15,423 bases of DNA from CAZHLD01 sp964533185 (GCA_964533185.1 CAZHLD010000073.1:1-15423), one strand, 5' to 3'. Positions 6,818-14,167 are shown, numbered from the stretch's first letter. Numbers and translations are program-made. The notes: generated from the sequence alone by a model not told the origin.

Positions 6818-6982
6818 ATGACCTATCGCAAGAAGAAGGGCAGGGACGCTTGGCATTTCTGCAAGAATTGCTCGAACTGGCCGACGAAGGACTACCAACA
6901 GAAAAGTGAAAAGCCTCCTCGTTCTAGCGGCGAGCTGTGCGACGAATGCAGAGCGAAGCGCCGGAACGGTGAGTGTGAGTAG
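6818..6982 (+). CDS. 54-residue treble-clef/zinc-ribbon-like small protein
   Basis: The ATG at 6818 has GGAGG 5 nt upstream, so it is preferred over the in-frame GTG at 6776. The product is basic at both ends and carries two CxxC pairs: C15-x-x-C18 in WHFCKNCSNWP and C41-x-x-C44 in GELCDECR. These would bind one zinc ion. The WHFC-x-NC-x-NWP block followed by SGELC-x-EC is a recurrent small bacterial protein pattern that I know only as hypothetical. No enzyme motif is present. It lies 22 bp before the DUF4145 gene start at 7005 on the same strand, so the two are probably one transcript. Confidence 0.75.
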   Translation: MTYRKKKGRDAWHFCKNCSNWPTKDYQQKSEKPPRSSGELCDECRAKRRNGECE

Positions 6983-7004
6983 TACCGCAAAAGGGGCACA
7001 GAGA

Positions 7005-7580
7005 ATGTCCGAAGTGCAGCTTGATTGGCATGGGGTAACTAAGGTTGGGAAGAAAGGATTTCTCTGCGGGTACTGTGGCCTTAATGTCGGCCCTGATGAG
7101 GGATACCTTTCGACTTCAAGTGCTTTGAGAATATTCATCTGTCCCCATTGTTGCCAACCAACTTTCTTCAATGGCGATAGGCAAGTACCAGGCGTTCGCT
7201 TCGGCAGTGAGGTAGAGCATCTCCCTGAGGACGTTGGTGCCGTGTACGAGGAAGCGCGCAACTGCATGTCTATTTCAGCTTTTACAGCGGCAGCCATGCT
7301 TTGCCGAAAAATTCTAATGAATGTGGCAGTCAGCAAAGGGGCAAAGGAAGGCGAGAACTTCGCCTATTACGTGGGCTTTCTCGCGGATAAGAATTACGTA
7401 CCTCCTGATGGCAAGGACTGGGTAGGCCACGTCCGGGAAAAAGGCAATGATGCAAACCATCAGATTAGGTTGACCTCCGAGGCTGATGCCAAGAACCTAC
7501 TGACGTTTGTGGAGATGCTGCTAAGGTTTGTGTTCGATTTTCCTGCACGCATAGACCGACCCGCAGCAGAGACAAGTTGA
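7005..7580 (+). CDS. Zinc-ribbon plus DUF4145 domain protein
   Basis: The preferred ATG at 7005 gives 191 residues; AGGGG lies about 9 nt upstream, and the longer in-frame option from 6906 overlaps the preceding gene. Residues 21-49 form a zinc ribbon (C21-G-Y-C24 and C46-P-H-C49). Residues of about 72-180 match DUF4145: the helix VGAVYEEARNCMSISAFTAA, AMLCRKIL, and the signature R-x-x-GN-x-x-NH in VREKGNDANHQIRL, followed by a final helix NLLTFVEMLLRFVFDF. DUF4145 occurs alone or fused to restriction enzymes and other defence-related proteins; stand-alone copies have no proven activity. The conserved Arg and His might be catalytic, but that is inference. It is followed 16 bp later by another small zinc-ribbon gene. 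Confidence 0.82.
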   Translation: MSEVQLDWHGVTKVGKKGFLCGYCGLNVGPDEGYLSTSSALRIFICPHCCQPTFFNGDRQVPGVRFGSEVEHLPEDVGAVYEEARNCMSISAFTAAAMLCRKILMNVAVSKGAKEGENFAYYVGFLADKNYVPPDGKDWVGHVREKGNDANHQIRLTSEADAKNLLTFVEMLLRFVFDFPARIDRPAAETS

Positions 7581-7596
7581 AGAGGCACTTCGCTTA

Positions 7597-7833
7597 ATGA
7601 AGAATGAGGGAACGCGAACAGCTGTCTGTTCTAATTGCGGTCGGTGGTGTGAGTTTGAGGAGTCCGTGACGCACTGTCTGAATTGTGGAAAGCCACTTCT
7701 AAACTCCTGTCCAAATCTGAATTGCAAGAATGACCTCTTCTTCCAAAAAGAGGGCAACTTCCACAAGTCCTGCGGCCACAAGCTGTTCGCTTTCAAACCA
7801 AAGACAATCACTCCAAGCTCGGGGCGGCTTTAG
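7597..7833 (+). CDS. Small double zinc-ribbon protein (+ strand)
   Basis: This is a 78-residue protein with cysteines at C11-x-x-C14 (CSNC), C27-x-x-C30 (CLNC), C38/C43 (CPNLNC) and C59 with H61 (CGH). Two tandem zinc ribbons of the DZANK-like kind are likely. No other domain is present. The ribosome site is weak (GAAGAGG about 13 nt before the ATG), but the short gap to the DUF4145 gene suggests translation from the same message. Its 3' end overlaps the 3' end of the convergent gene 7808-8008 by 26 bp. It may be an adaptor or nucleic-acid-binding protein; the role is unknown. Confidence 0.6.
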   Translation: MKNEGTRTAVCSNCGRWCEFEESVTHCLNCGKPLLNSCPNLNCKNDLFFQKEGNFHKSCGHKLFAFKPKTITPSSGRL

Positions 7834-8008
7834 CCTCAGCGCCACAATGCCCACAATGAGGTGGCAGCTTCCCGAAGCTGATTATTCTATGGCCTTCCGA
7901 GCACTGACCTTCGATGGTCGCCTGTGGAATCGGGGCACCACACCAAACACACAATGGCCCTAAGCTCCGTTGTTCTTGGTCGCATGAAGGACAAAAGACT
8001 GGAATCAT
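7808..8008 (-). CDS. Small double zinc-ribbon protein (- strand)
   Basis: This is a 66-residue protein with C6-x-x-C9 (CPSC), C20-x-x-C23 (CVWC), C36 with H40 (CSEGH) and C52-x-x-C55 (CGHC). The spacing matches two tandem zinc ribbons and is similar to that of the convergent 7597-7833 product, so they may be distant relatives. The regular cysteine spacing is the main evidence that this is a real gene. The ribosome site is weak (AGGGG about 12 nt upstream of the ATG at 8008). Function unknown. Confidence 0.55.
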   Translation of the reverse strand: MIPVFCPSCDQEQRSLGPLCVWCGAPIPQATIEGQCSEGHRIISFGKLPPHCGHCGAEAKAAPSLE

Positions 8009-8152
8009 AAAGGTTCATCGCCCCTGAGAGAATTCACCCCAGCGGCGGATTTTCAGTTTCGCGCTGCGCCTAGCAGGTTCGGTATGTTCGGTGACAACGT
8101 AGTGCTTTGCTGGTGCCGACGATCGGGCACGAACTAGCAGCGAACCTATCCA

Positions 8153-8365
8153 CAGCGGGCGCTGGTGCACGGGGCGGTTGTCGAAATCGAAGACCCGGCC
8201 ATCGGCGCAGCAAAGAGCATCGCAAACCCGGTGAAGCTCTGCGGCACTCCGGTTGTTTATCGGCTGCCGCCGCCGCGGCTCGGCGAGCACACCGAAGCCA
8301 TTCTGGCCGAGCTGGGGATGGAAGAAGAAGAGATCCGAACGGCGCGGGCACAGGGCGCGGCGTAA
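8153..8365 (+). pseudogene. C-terminal fragment of the CaiB/BaiF CoA-transferase
   Basis: The frame reads QRALVHGAVVEIEDPAIGAA, then KSIANPVKLCGTPVVYRLPP and PRLGEHTEAILAELG, and ends ...ARAQGAA with TAA at 8363-8365. This is the standard C-terminal end of the family (VVEIEDP, GNPVKLS-x-TP, PPRLGEHT-x-x-ILAELG). An in-frame TAG lies just upstream near 8135, and there is no initiation signal, so this is a remnant. It is on the same strand and in the right order after the pieces at 1227, 3919 and 4940. The central part of the protein (roughly residues 110-330), including the catalytic aspartate, is not found in the window. Confidence 0.87.
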
Positions 8366-8398
8366 CTGGCAGGCTGGTCAGGCCATCAGGCTGACGCA

Positions 8399-8695
8399 CT
8401 AGACAAAGCGCACGCCGATTCCGCGGCGCATTCCTTCGAGCTGGTCCACGGCGGTCACTTCGCCGACGTATTCGCTGCTGCCAACGAGCGCCTGCGCCGA
8501 GTAAGGATAAGTGACGAACACGCGCATACCCTTGTAGTAGCCGTCGCGCCAGCTGGTGAAGTAGAGGCCGCCGGGTGAGGCGCTGACGGTGGTGCGCACT
8601 TCCTGGAAATGCTTGTCGGTGTGGTTCGATGGGCGAACAAGAACGGGCCGGGCCATCTTCAGGCGGCGGCGCTTGGGTCTGGCTGTGGTTTCCAT
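8399..8695 (-). CDS. PilZ-like domain protein
   Basis: This is a 98-residue protein with a basic N-terminus (KRRRLK), then a PilZ-like beta-barrel pattern: EVRTTVSASPGGLYFTS, a YYKGMRVFVTYPYSAQ strand, then SSEYVGEVTAVDQLEGMRRG and GIGVRFV. In PilZ domains an RxxxR motif and a D/N-x-S-x-x-G motif bind cyclic di-GMP. Here the second motif is degenerate (VSASPGG), so binding is doubtful. Small PilZ-like proteins of this form are frequent in Acidobacteriota. No strong ribosome site precedes the ATG at 8695; an internal ATG at codon 14 is possible. It is convergent with the CoA-transferase C-terminal remnant. Confidence 0.72.
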   Translation of the reverse strand: METTARPKRRRLKMARPVLVRPSNHTDKHFQEVRTTVSASPGGLYFTSWRDGYYKGMRVFVTYPYSAQALVGSSEYVGEVTAVDQLEGMRRGIGVRFV

Positions 8696-8816
8696 GCAAC
8701 TAATCTAACCCGGCGGGGCGGGCATGCGATTCGCGACACAACGAGCCGCGTCGAAAGAAATACTGTACGCGCGGACAGGCACCATCTGGCAGTGCGAGCA
8801 GGCAAACGGGCGCGGG

Positions 8817-10220
8817 CTACTTTGAATCTTTCTTCTTCTTTTTCTCAGGTGCGGGCGGCGGCAGCGGGAAGCGCTGCTTGCATTTTTCGGCCATGGCGGC
8901 CATGCCGAAGGTTTTCTGCATCATGGCATCGGCGGAGAGGCAGCCGAAGTGGAGCTGATCGGCAATCGTGGACGGGCTGACGTCCAGCGTGGCGGTGTAA
9001 ACCTTCTCGGGAGCGACCAGTCCCATCTCATAAGGGAGCGACCAGGTCTTGCCGGGCGCAAGGTTGTAGGACTCGACGGGAAACTCACGATTAATTTCGG
9101 CGAAGTCGTTGTCAAACTCGGCAAGCCGCTCGGGCGAGAGATGGGCCGTGCTGGTGGCGTAATAGCGCTGGCGCCAGTCGAGCAGGTCGTTGGCGGCCAG
9201 CAGCAGGTTGAGGTCGCCGCGGTAGGCGCTCTCGAGAATCATGTCCAGCGTGCGGAAGAGGATTTTGCGGCCGTCGGTGACCTGATGCGTGCCGGGCCGG
9301 GCCATGCCCGCCGGCACGGGATATGTCTCCTGACCGGCCGTGTACGGGGCGGTCACCACGACAAACAACTGCTCGGAAGGCAGTGGCGGCGGAGTGCCGC
9401 CCCACAGAAGCTCCTTGCACGACCCGAGGGCAGACTGGACGGCGGGGTCGGGATCGGCCGGGGCGTTGGGCCGGCAGCGGCGGAAGTAGCTGGTGATCGG
9501 CGTATTGTGACGGACGCCGCCATCGGTGTACTGCGGCCACAACTTGGGGTCGGACTGGACGGGCGAATCCGGGATCTGCGGCATGCGGCTGATGACGGGG
9601 ATGGAAGCGCTGCCGAGCACGTGGAAGAGAAACCAACTGCGATCATTGTTGGGGTACTGCGCGGTGGGGCCGAACTCGCGGTAGGTGCCGTCCCAGAACG
9701 AAACCGAGCCGACACGCACGGGGCGGCCGCGTTCGGCGAGCGCGTTGACGTCCACTTTGTCCTTCAGTAGCTGCAGCAGCGGATCAAAGCTGTAGAGGTT
9801 TTCCATACCGAAGAGACCCAGGCGGGCCAGCATCGCCCAGGTCCAACCGGGCCAGCGCTTGCGGTAGATCTGTTTGGGCTTGCGGATGCCGTCCCAAAGG
9901 CTGATGAGCCCTTCGCTGCGGCGGGCGAGATTTTCGAGCGAGGCCTCGGGCGCGGCGGCCTTCTCCGCCTGCGCCAGGAAGACGGCACTCAGCGAGCCAG
10001 CGGAAACACCAGCAAACTCGTGGAAGTCGCAGCGCCGGTGGACGACCAGGTGATAGACGGCGCCGGCCTGAAACGCTCCCTTGAAGCCGCCGCCGCTCAG
10101 GACCAGGGCGCGCTTTTTAGCCGGGTCGCAGAACTCGGGCTGCTGCGCGCGCGCGTGGCTTGAGCCGAGCGTGACGGCAAGAATCCCAGCCAGAAGGAAG
10201 GAGCAGAACCGCGCGTTCAA
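8817..10220 (-). CDS. Secreted patatin-like phospholipase
   Basis: This is a 467-residue protein with a signal peptide (core LLAGILAVTLG, cut after ARA-Q near residue 25). The patatin elements are all present: the oxyanion loop SGGGFKGAF (about 42-50), the nucleophile elbow GVSAGS with Ser73, and the catalytic Asp in YTDGGVRHNTP (Asp233). Patatins hydrolyse acyl ester bonds of lipids with a Ser-Asp dyad. Export suggests a periplasmic or extracellular lipid substrate. The C-terminus ends in a Pro/Lys-rich tail (PLPPPAPEKKKKKDSK). The start codon is TTG, supported by an excellent AAGGAGGT 5 nt upstream. It is followed on the same strand by the PilZ-like gene, 121 bp away. Confidence 0.9.
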   Translation of the reverse strand: MNARFCSFLLAGILAVTLGSSHARAQQPEFCDPAKKRALVLSGGGFKGAFQAGAVYHLVVHRRCDFHEFAGVSAGSLSAVFLAQAEKAAAPEASLENLARRSEGLISLWDGIRKPKQIYRKRWPGWTWAMLARLGLFGMENLYSFDPLLQLLKDKVDVNALAERGRPVRVGSVSFWDGTYREFGPTAQYPNNDRSWFLFHVLGSASIPVISRMPQIPDSPVQSDPKLWPQYTDGGVRHNTPITSYFRRCRPNAPADPDPAVQSALGSCKELLWGGTPPPLPSEQLFVVVTAPYTAGQETYPVPAGMARPGTHQVTDGRKILFRTLDMILESAYRGDLNLLLAANDLLDWRQRYYATSTAHLSPERLAEFDNDFAEINREFPVESYNLAPGKTWSLPYEMGLVAPEKVYTATLDVSPSTIADQLHFGCLSADAMMQKTFGMAAMAEKCKQRFPLPPPAPEKKKKKDSK

Positions 10221-10340
10221 GGGGACCTCCTTATTGCGCTCGCTGCCCGCCGTGGCGGGTGGCGGGCGAGCGCCGCAAATTGTAGCACTGCGCTGCGACC
10301 GGTGAGGTGGCGCACCACTTCCCTGCTCCGTGCGCTCTGC

Positions 10341-10355
10341 TTCCAGCTAGAATGG
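10341..10355 (+). promoter_or_regulatory. Possible -10 region before the phosphatase-like gene
   Basis: TTCCAGCTAGAATGG contains TAGAAT (10348-10353), about 21 nt before the ATG at 10375. A nearly identical word, TTCCAGTAGAATGG, precedes the MFS gene at 14139-14152. No convincing -35 is visible here. Confidence 0.3.
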
Positions 10356-10374
10356 CGGATCGTTGTAGCACTCC

Positions 10375-12032
10375 ATGAGCCCAAAGAAAAAGCGGCGGTG
10401 GAAATGGTGGATCGTGCTCGCGGTGATCGCCGCGCTGGCGCTGCGGTTTGCCTGGTGGGGACGACCTGTCGGGCCAAGGTTCACGGTTGGGCCTGCTCCC
10501 TCAGATTCCGGGTACCAATGGCAGATCGATAATTTTGGATTCATGTCGTTCGGTATGTGGCGGGCGAACGACCACAATGGCGATGGCGTTTACGATGAAT
10601 TCTGGACGCCTAAACGCGAAGAGATCTTCTATCGCCCCGGTTTCAAGGCGCCGCCGAAACGGTGGCTGGTGATTTGTCTGGATGGCGTGCCGCTCGAGGT
10701 GATGCAGCGAATGTGGGACCGCGGGCATTTCCGCGAGTTCTACCGGCCGACTGCGGTAGTGAGCACCTATCCATCCGACAGCGAGACGGCGCTGACCGAC
10801 GTCCTGCACGCGCCGCCAGTGCCCGGCTATGAACATCTCTATTTCGACCGCGCGCAGAACCGCCTCCGCGGTGGCTGGTGGGTAACGCTGAGCGGCTATC
10901 GCATCCCGTACATCCGGCGGCTCAATTACGACACGCCAGGCTGGGCCAAGGCCCTTCCTTATTTGGTGCCGTGGAAGAGCTACTACGCCGACCTCGGCCG
11001 TCTGAGCGACCGCTACCGGAAGGAGCGCGATAAGCCCGTATTTCTGGCCCACCTGGCGGTGAGCGATGCGATGTTTCACCTCTTCACTGCCGAGCAGCTC
11101 GAGCCGGCGCTCAAGGCGTTTGAAGACGTAGTGCGGAGCATTTATCTCGAGGGGAAAGGCGAGGTGGGCGTGCTGCTCTTCAGCGACCACGGCAACTCGC
11201 AAGTGCCCAGCTGCCCCGCGCCGATCAATGAACATCTCGAACAGCACGGGTGGCGCGTGCGCGGGAGCATCGAGGGAGTGCGCGACGTGGCCATGCCCGT
11301 CTACGGCCTGATCGGTTTTGCGGCGGTGTACTGCAGGCCCGAGGCCACCGAAGAGCTGGCCGACGCGCTCGTCGAAGCCGAGGGTGTGGACCTCGTGGTG
11401 TACGCCAATTCAAGCGATGGCGCGACGATTCGCACTAGTGTCGGCCGCGGCCATCTCCGCTGGAGCGACGATGGCAGCCGGAACTGGTATGAAGCGACAG
11501 GGCAGGATCCACTGGAACTGCTGGCGGTGTTCGANNNNNNNNNNNNNNNNNNNNNNNNNNNNNNNNNNNNNNNNNNNNNNNNNNNNNNNNNNNNNNNNNN
11601 NNNNNNNNNNNNNNNNNNNNNNNNNNNNNNNNNNGGAACTGGTATGAAGCGACAGGGCAGGATCCACTGGAACTGCTGGCGGTGTTCGAGCGGCTGCGCG
11701 CGGAGGGCCGGCTCTCGGCCGACGGATCCGCCAGCGACGCCGACCTTTTTCAAGCCACCTGGGCGGCGCGGTATTCCGATCCGGCGGCCCGCATCCGCGA
11801 CTGGGCCATTAACCACGTCGAGAACCGCGCGGAGATACTGGTGAGCCTGGAGCCGGGCTACTTCCACGGCGCGCGCGTCTTCACCCGCATCGTGGACTTC
11901 GTCGGGACGCACGGCGCGATGGAGCGGGCTTCAACGCTCGGATTCGCCATGGGCACACTCCCGTTGCCGCCGGCGCAACGGCTGGCGGAACTGCTGCCCG
12001 AAGAGTTTGCGAAAACAGAAAAGAGAAAATAG
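10375..12032 (+). CDS. Membrane-anchored alkaline-phosphatase-superfamily protein (interrupted by assembly gap)
   Basis: The N-terminal 386 codons (10375-11534) and the C-terminal part (from 11690) belong to one gene. The 55 bp on each side of the 100-N gap are identical; collapsing them gives one uninterrupted 500-residue frame. After a basic start (MSPKKKRRWKWW) there is one membrane segment (WIVLAVIAALALRF), so the domain is probably periplasmic. Metal-site features of the alkaline phosphatase/phosphodiesterase fold are visible: LVICLDGVP (Asp103), SDAMFH (Asp231, His235), LLFSDHGNS (Asp271, His272) and a later GRGHLRW His. The nucleophile is probably a Ser or Thr in STYPSDSETALTD. A Ca-binding-like loop NDHNGDGVYDEF lies at about 65-76. 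The substrate is unknown. No strong ribosome site is seen. Confidence 0.82.
11480..11534 (+). repeat. 55-bp exact repeat, left side of gap
   Basis: Identical to 11635-11689 and ending directly at the first N. This is the signature of two contig ends sharing one assembler k-mer of 55, not a biological repeat. Confidence 0.95.
11535..11634. other. 100-N scaffold gap
   Basis: Exactly 100 N, a default placeholder length. Because both flanks end in the same 55 bp and merging restores the reading frame, there is probably no missing sequence here. Confidence 0.97.
11635..11689 (+). repeat. 55-bp exact repeat, right side of gap
   Basis: Second copy of 11480-11534. The coding frame resumes correctly at 11690 when the two copies are merged. 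Confidence 0.95.
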
Positions 12033-12046
12033 AAGAGAGAAGTCCG

Positions 12047-12391
12047 CTAGGAGTTGCGTTCGACGACGACGGCGGTGCCGTAGGCCAGCACCTCGGTGAC
12101 GCCCTGCATGACTTCGTTGGCATCGTAGCGCATGGCCAGGACGGCGTTGGCGCCGCGCTCGACGGCGTGCTGGACCATCAGGGCATAGGCTTCCTGGCGC
12201 GTCTTCTCGCAGAGGTCGGTGAAGAGAGAAATATTGCCGCCGACGATGGTCTGAAGCGAAGCGCCGAGCGTCCCGAAGATGCTGCGCGATCGCACGGTGA
12301 CGCCGCGCACCATTCCCAGGTTTTTCACCACGCGGTAGCCGGGAAGATCGTTCGATGTGGTGACCAGGTTGGGATCAATCCAGTTCGGCAT
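12047..12391 (-). CDS. YbjQ family (UPF0145/DUF74, heavy-metal-binding-type) protein
   Basis: This is a 114-residue protein, close to the usual size of about 105-110 for the family. It shows the full pattern: LPGYRVVKNLGMVRGVTVRS, then GGNISLFTDLCEKTRQEAY, then VERGANAVLAMRYDAN and a final EVLAYGTAVVVE strand. YbjQ proteins form oligomeric rings; metal binding has been proposed but no function is proven. The ATG at 12391 has GGAGG 5 nt upstream, so it is preferred over an upstream in-frame ATG at 12412. It lies 63 bp downstream of the DHH gene on the same strand and may be co-transcribed with it. Confidence 0.92.
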   Translation of the reverse strand: MPNWIDPNLVTTSNDLPGYRVVKNLGMVRGVTVRSRSIFGTLGASLQTIVGGNISLFTDLCEKTRQEAYALMVQHAVERGANAVLAMRYDANEVMQGVTEVLAYGTAVVVERNS

Positions 12392-12454
12392 CGTCTCCTC
12401 CAGCTTCCCCACCCCGGTGTGAGGCGAAATGCTGTATATACGTCGCGGCTGTAC

Positions 12455-13477
12455 TCAACCGCGCAGCTCGTCGGCGATATCTCTTGCGACGCGACGCGCG
12501 TGCTCGATATCGCCCGGCTCAAAAGAAATCGCGGCAACGCGCGGGTGGCCGCCGCCACCGTAACGTTCGGCGATGCTGGCCAAGTTTTTTTCGACAGCGG
12601 CGGGGTTCCAGGGGTTGGAGCCAATGGAAACCTTGCCGCGGTAGGGCGAGGAGCTCACGCTGATCGAGTAAACCGCGTGCGGATAGAGCCAGTAGGGAAT
12701 GAATTTGTTGTAGCCCTCGAGGTCGAGGTCGCTCACGTCGAAATAGATGACGCTGTCGATCGCCTGGGCGCGCTCACGGAGAATCTCGATCGAGCGCTCG
12801 TGGCGCTCGAGCAGCGGGCCGAGGTGGCGGGCGACTTCGGGGAGCGCGACGACCTCGGCGAGCGACAGGCGGGAAAGCTCGGGGATGAGCCGGGCGGGCA
12901 GGCCGCGCTCGGGCGCCGCTTCGATCACCAGGGCGAGCCGCGTGGCCGGTTCAGTGAGATGCACGGCCGATTCCGGCGTGGGGTATTGCGCGCCGTCGAT
13001 CACATCGCCCCAGTGCACCAGCTCGGCCAGCGGCTGCGCGTTGAAGCCAAACTCCTCGCGGGCCACGTCGGCCAGGAACTGCGTGCAGGATTTGTAATTG
13101 GGGTTGTAGAACTTGCGGCCGGAGCGGTCGCCTTTGAAATGTTCGGCGTCGGCAGGAGCGAGGAAGGCGCTCTGGTGGTGGTCAAACCACCAGGTGAGCC
13201 GCGGTGAGGGGGAATACTTGAAGTCCACGATGGCGTTTTCGTCGCCGTCGAAGAGATTATCCGGGAAGAGCTGGCCGGCGCGATGGGCCAGGCCGGTGAA
13301 GCGGAACTCCGCCGAAGGATTGATGCACTCGCGGTAGAAGCGAAAGAAAACGGCCGAGGACGCCGCACCGTCGAAGCAGCGGTCGTGGAAGCACAGTCGG
13401 ACGTTGAGTGGCCCTGGCACGGTCGAGCAGACTGCGACGCGCCGCACAGACGCGAATCGCCGGAAAAAGAAAAGCAT
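12455..13477 (-). CDS. DHH/DHHA1 family phosphoesterase
   Basis: This is a protein of up to 340 residues. Metal-binding motifs of the DHH fold are visible: FHDRCFDGAASS (His31, Asp32, Asp36), the DHH triad in WWFDHHQSAF (99-101), and HWGDVIDGA (Asp158, Asp161). The C-terminal DHHA1 part ends with GGGGHPRVAAISF (from about 307). Relatives include RecJ-like nucleases, nanoRNases and cyclic-dinucleotide phosphodiesterases. The substrate of this lineage is unknown. The true start is uncertain: the first 25 residues are unlike the family and no ribosome site precedes the ATG at 13477. A GTG about 20 codons in, just before VRLCFHD, is also possible. It is cytoplasmic, with no signal peptide. Confidence 0.85.
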   Translation of the reverse strand: MLFFFRRFASVRRVAVCSTVPGPLNVRLCFHDRCFDGAASSAVFFRFYRECINPSAEFRFTGLAHRAGQLFPDNLFDGDENAIVDFKYSPSPRLTWWFDHHQSAFLAPADAEHFKGDRSGRKFYNPNYKSCTQFLADVAREEFGFNAQPLAELVHWGDVIDGAQYPTPESAVHLTEPATRLALVIEAAPERGLPARLIPELSRLSLAEVVALPEVARHLGPLLERHERSIEILRERAQAIDSVIYFDVSDLDLEGYNKFIPYWLYPHAVYSISVSSSPYRGKVSIGSNPWNPAAVEKNLASIAERYGGGGHPRVAAISFEPGDIEHARRVARDIADELRG

Positions 13478-13590
13478 TAAAGATGGACGCGGGAACCGGG
13501 AAAGTCAAGAGGCAATGGCCGCGGCGCTACGCGGGCGCGAGGCAAGCGCAGCGCTTCGAGATGAAACAACGAATGTTGCCGGAGAGATCT

Positions 13591-14043
13591 CTATTTCCCG
13601 GCGAGGTTTTCGGCGAAGTCGCCGGCAACGGGCACCTTGAAGCGCTCGCCCTGGTAGGCCTTGATCATCAAGAGAATCCAGAGGACCAGGCTCGCCAGAT
13701 TCACCAGGCTCACCAGCAACCAGCCCACGGAGAAGCCGCTCCAGCCGCCAAAGAAAAAGCTGGCAACGAAGATCCTGCCGAGCACGATGCTCACAATATG
13801 CAGAGCTCCGAAGATCACAATTGACTGCGCGGCGTGGAAACGGACGTAGGGGCGCTTGTCGATCAGGAAAAAGATGAGGCCGGTGAGCCAGCCGAGCACG
13901 TAGCAGAGCAGCCCGGCGACGTTTTCACTCAGGCCCGACTGAGCGCCGGCAGACTGAGCGGCGACGCCCGAGGGCGCGCCGCAGTTGGGGCAGAAGGCCG
14001 AGGAATCGGCAACCATCGTTCCGCATTTGGTGCAGTGTGGCAT
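13591..14043 (-). CDS. Zinc-ribbon DUF4870-type membrane protein
   Basis: This is a 150-residue protein. The N-terminus is a zinc ribbon (C4-T-K-C7 and C18-P-N-C21). After an Ala/Ser/Gln linker come hydrophobic segments: NVAGLLCYVLGWLTGLIFFL, IVIFGALHIVSIVLGRIF with a Phe/Gly-rich extension, and WLLVSLVNLASLVLWILLM. The motif DKRPYVRFHAAQSI between the first two is the hallmark of DUF4870/Tic20-like proteins. The function is unknown. AAGGAGA about 7 nt before the ATG supports the start. About 113 bp (13478-13590) separate it from the DHH gene, with nothing recognisable. Confidence 0.88.
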   Translation of the reverse strand: MPHCTKCGTMVADSSAFCPNCGAPSGVAAQSAGAQSGLSENVAGLLCYVLGWLTGLIFFLIDKRPYVRFHAAQSIVIFGALHIVSIVLGRIFVASFFFGGWSGFSVGWLLVSLVNLASLVLWILLMIKAYQGERFKVPVAGDFAENLAGK

Positions 14044-14086
14044 CGCAAGTCTCCTTTTACGACGCGGCTTAGTGTTCCAGCGCGCG

Positions 14087-14115
14087 AGCGTAGCAAACCA
14101 CGCACGCTACCGCAA
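14087..14115 (-). promoter_or_regulatory. Possible promoter of the DUF4870 gene
   Basis: On the - strand TTGCGG (14110-14115), a 17-bp spacer and TACGCT (14087-14092). The -10 match is weak (3 of 6). It faces away from the MFS promoter candidate just beside it. Confidence 0.3.
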
Positions 14116-14121
14116 GCACGA

Positions 14122-14150
14122 TTGGTGAGGCGCCGGGGTTCCAGTAGAAT
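14122..14150 (+). promoter_or_regulatory. Possible promoter of the MFS gene
   Basis: TTGGTG (14122-14127), a 17-bp spacer, then TAGAAT (14145-14150), which is 5 of 6 to consensus. Transcription would start about 10 nt before the ATG at 14168, leaving a very short leader. Confidence 0.45.
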
Positions 14151-14167
14151 GGCGCGCGAGAATCGTT

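Noticed and set aside
8949..9770. 273-codon + strand open frame opposite the patatin
   Set aside because: Antisense shadow of a gene with a complete patatin catalytic set, and it has no start signal.
12167..13207. 346-codon + strand open frame opposite the DHH gene
   Set aside because: High-GC antisense shadow. The - strand frame carries all DHH motifs, and the + frame reads as Gly/Ala/Val/Arg-rich with no domain.
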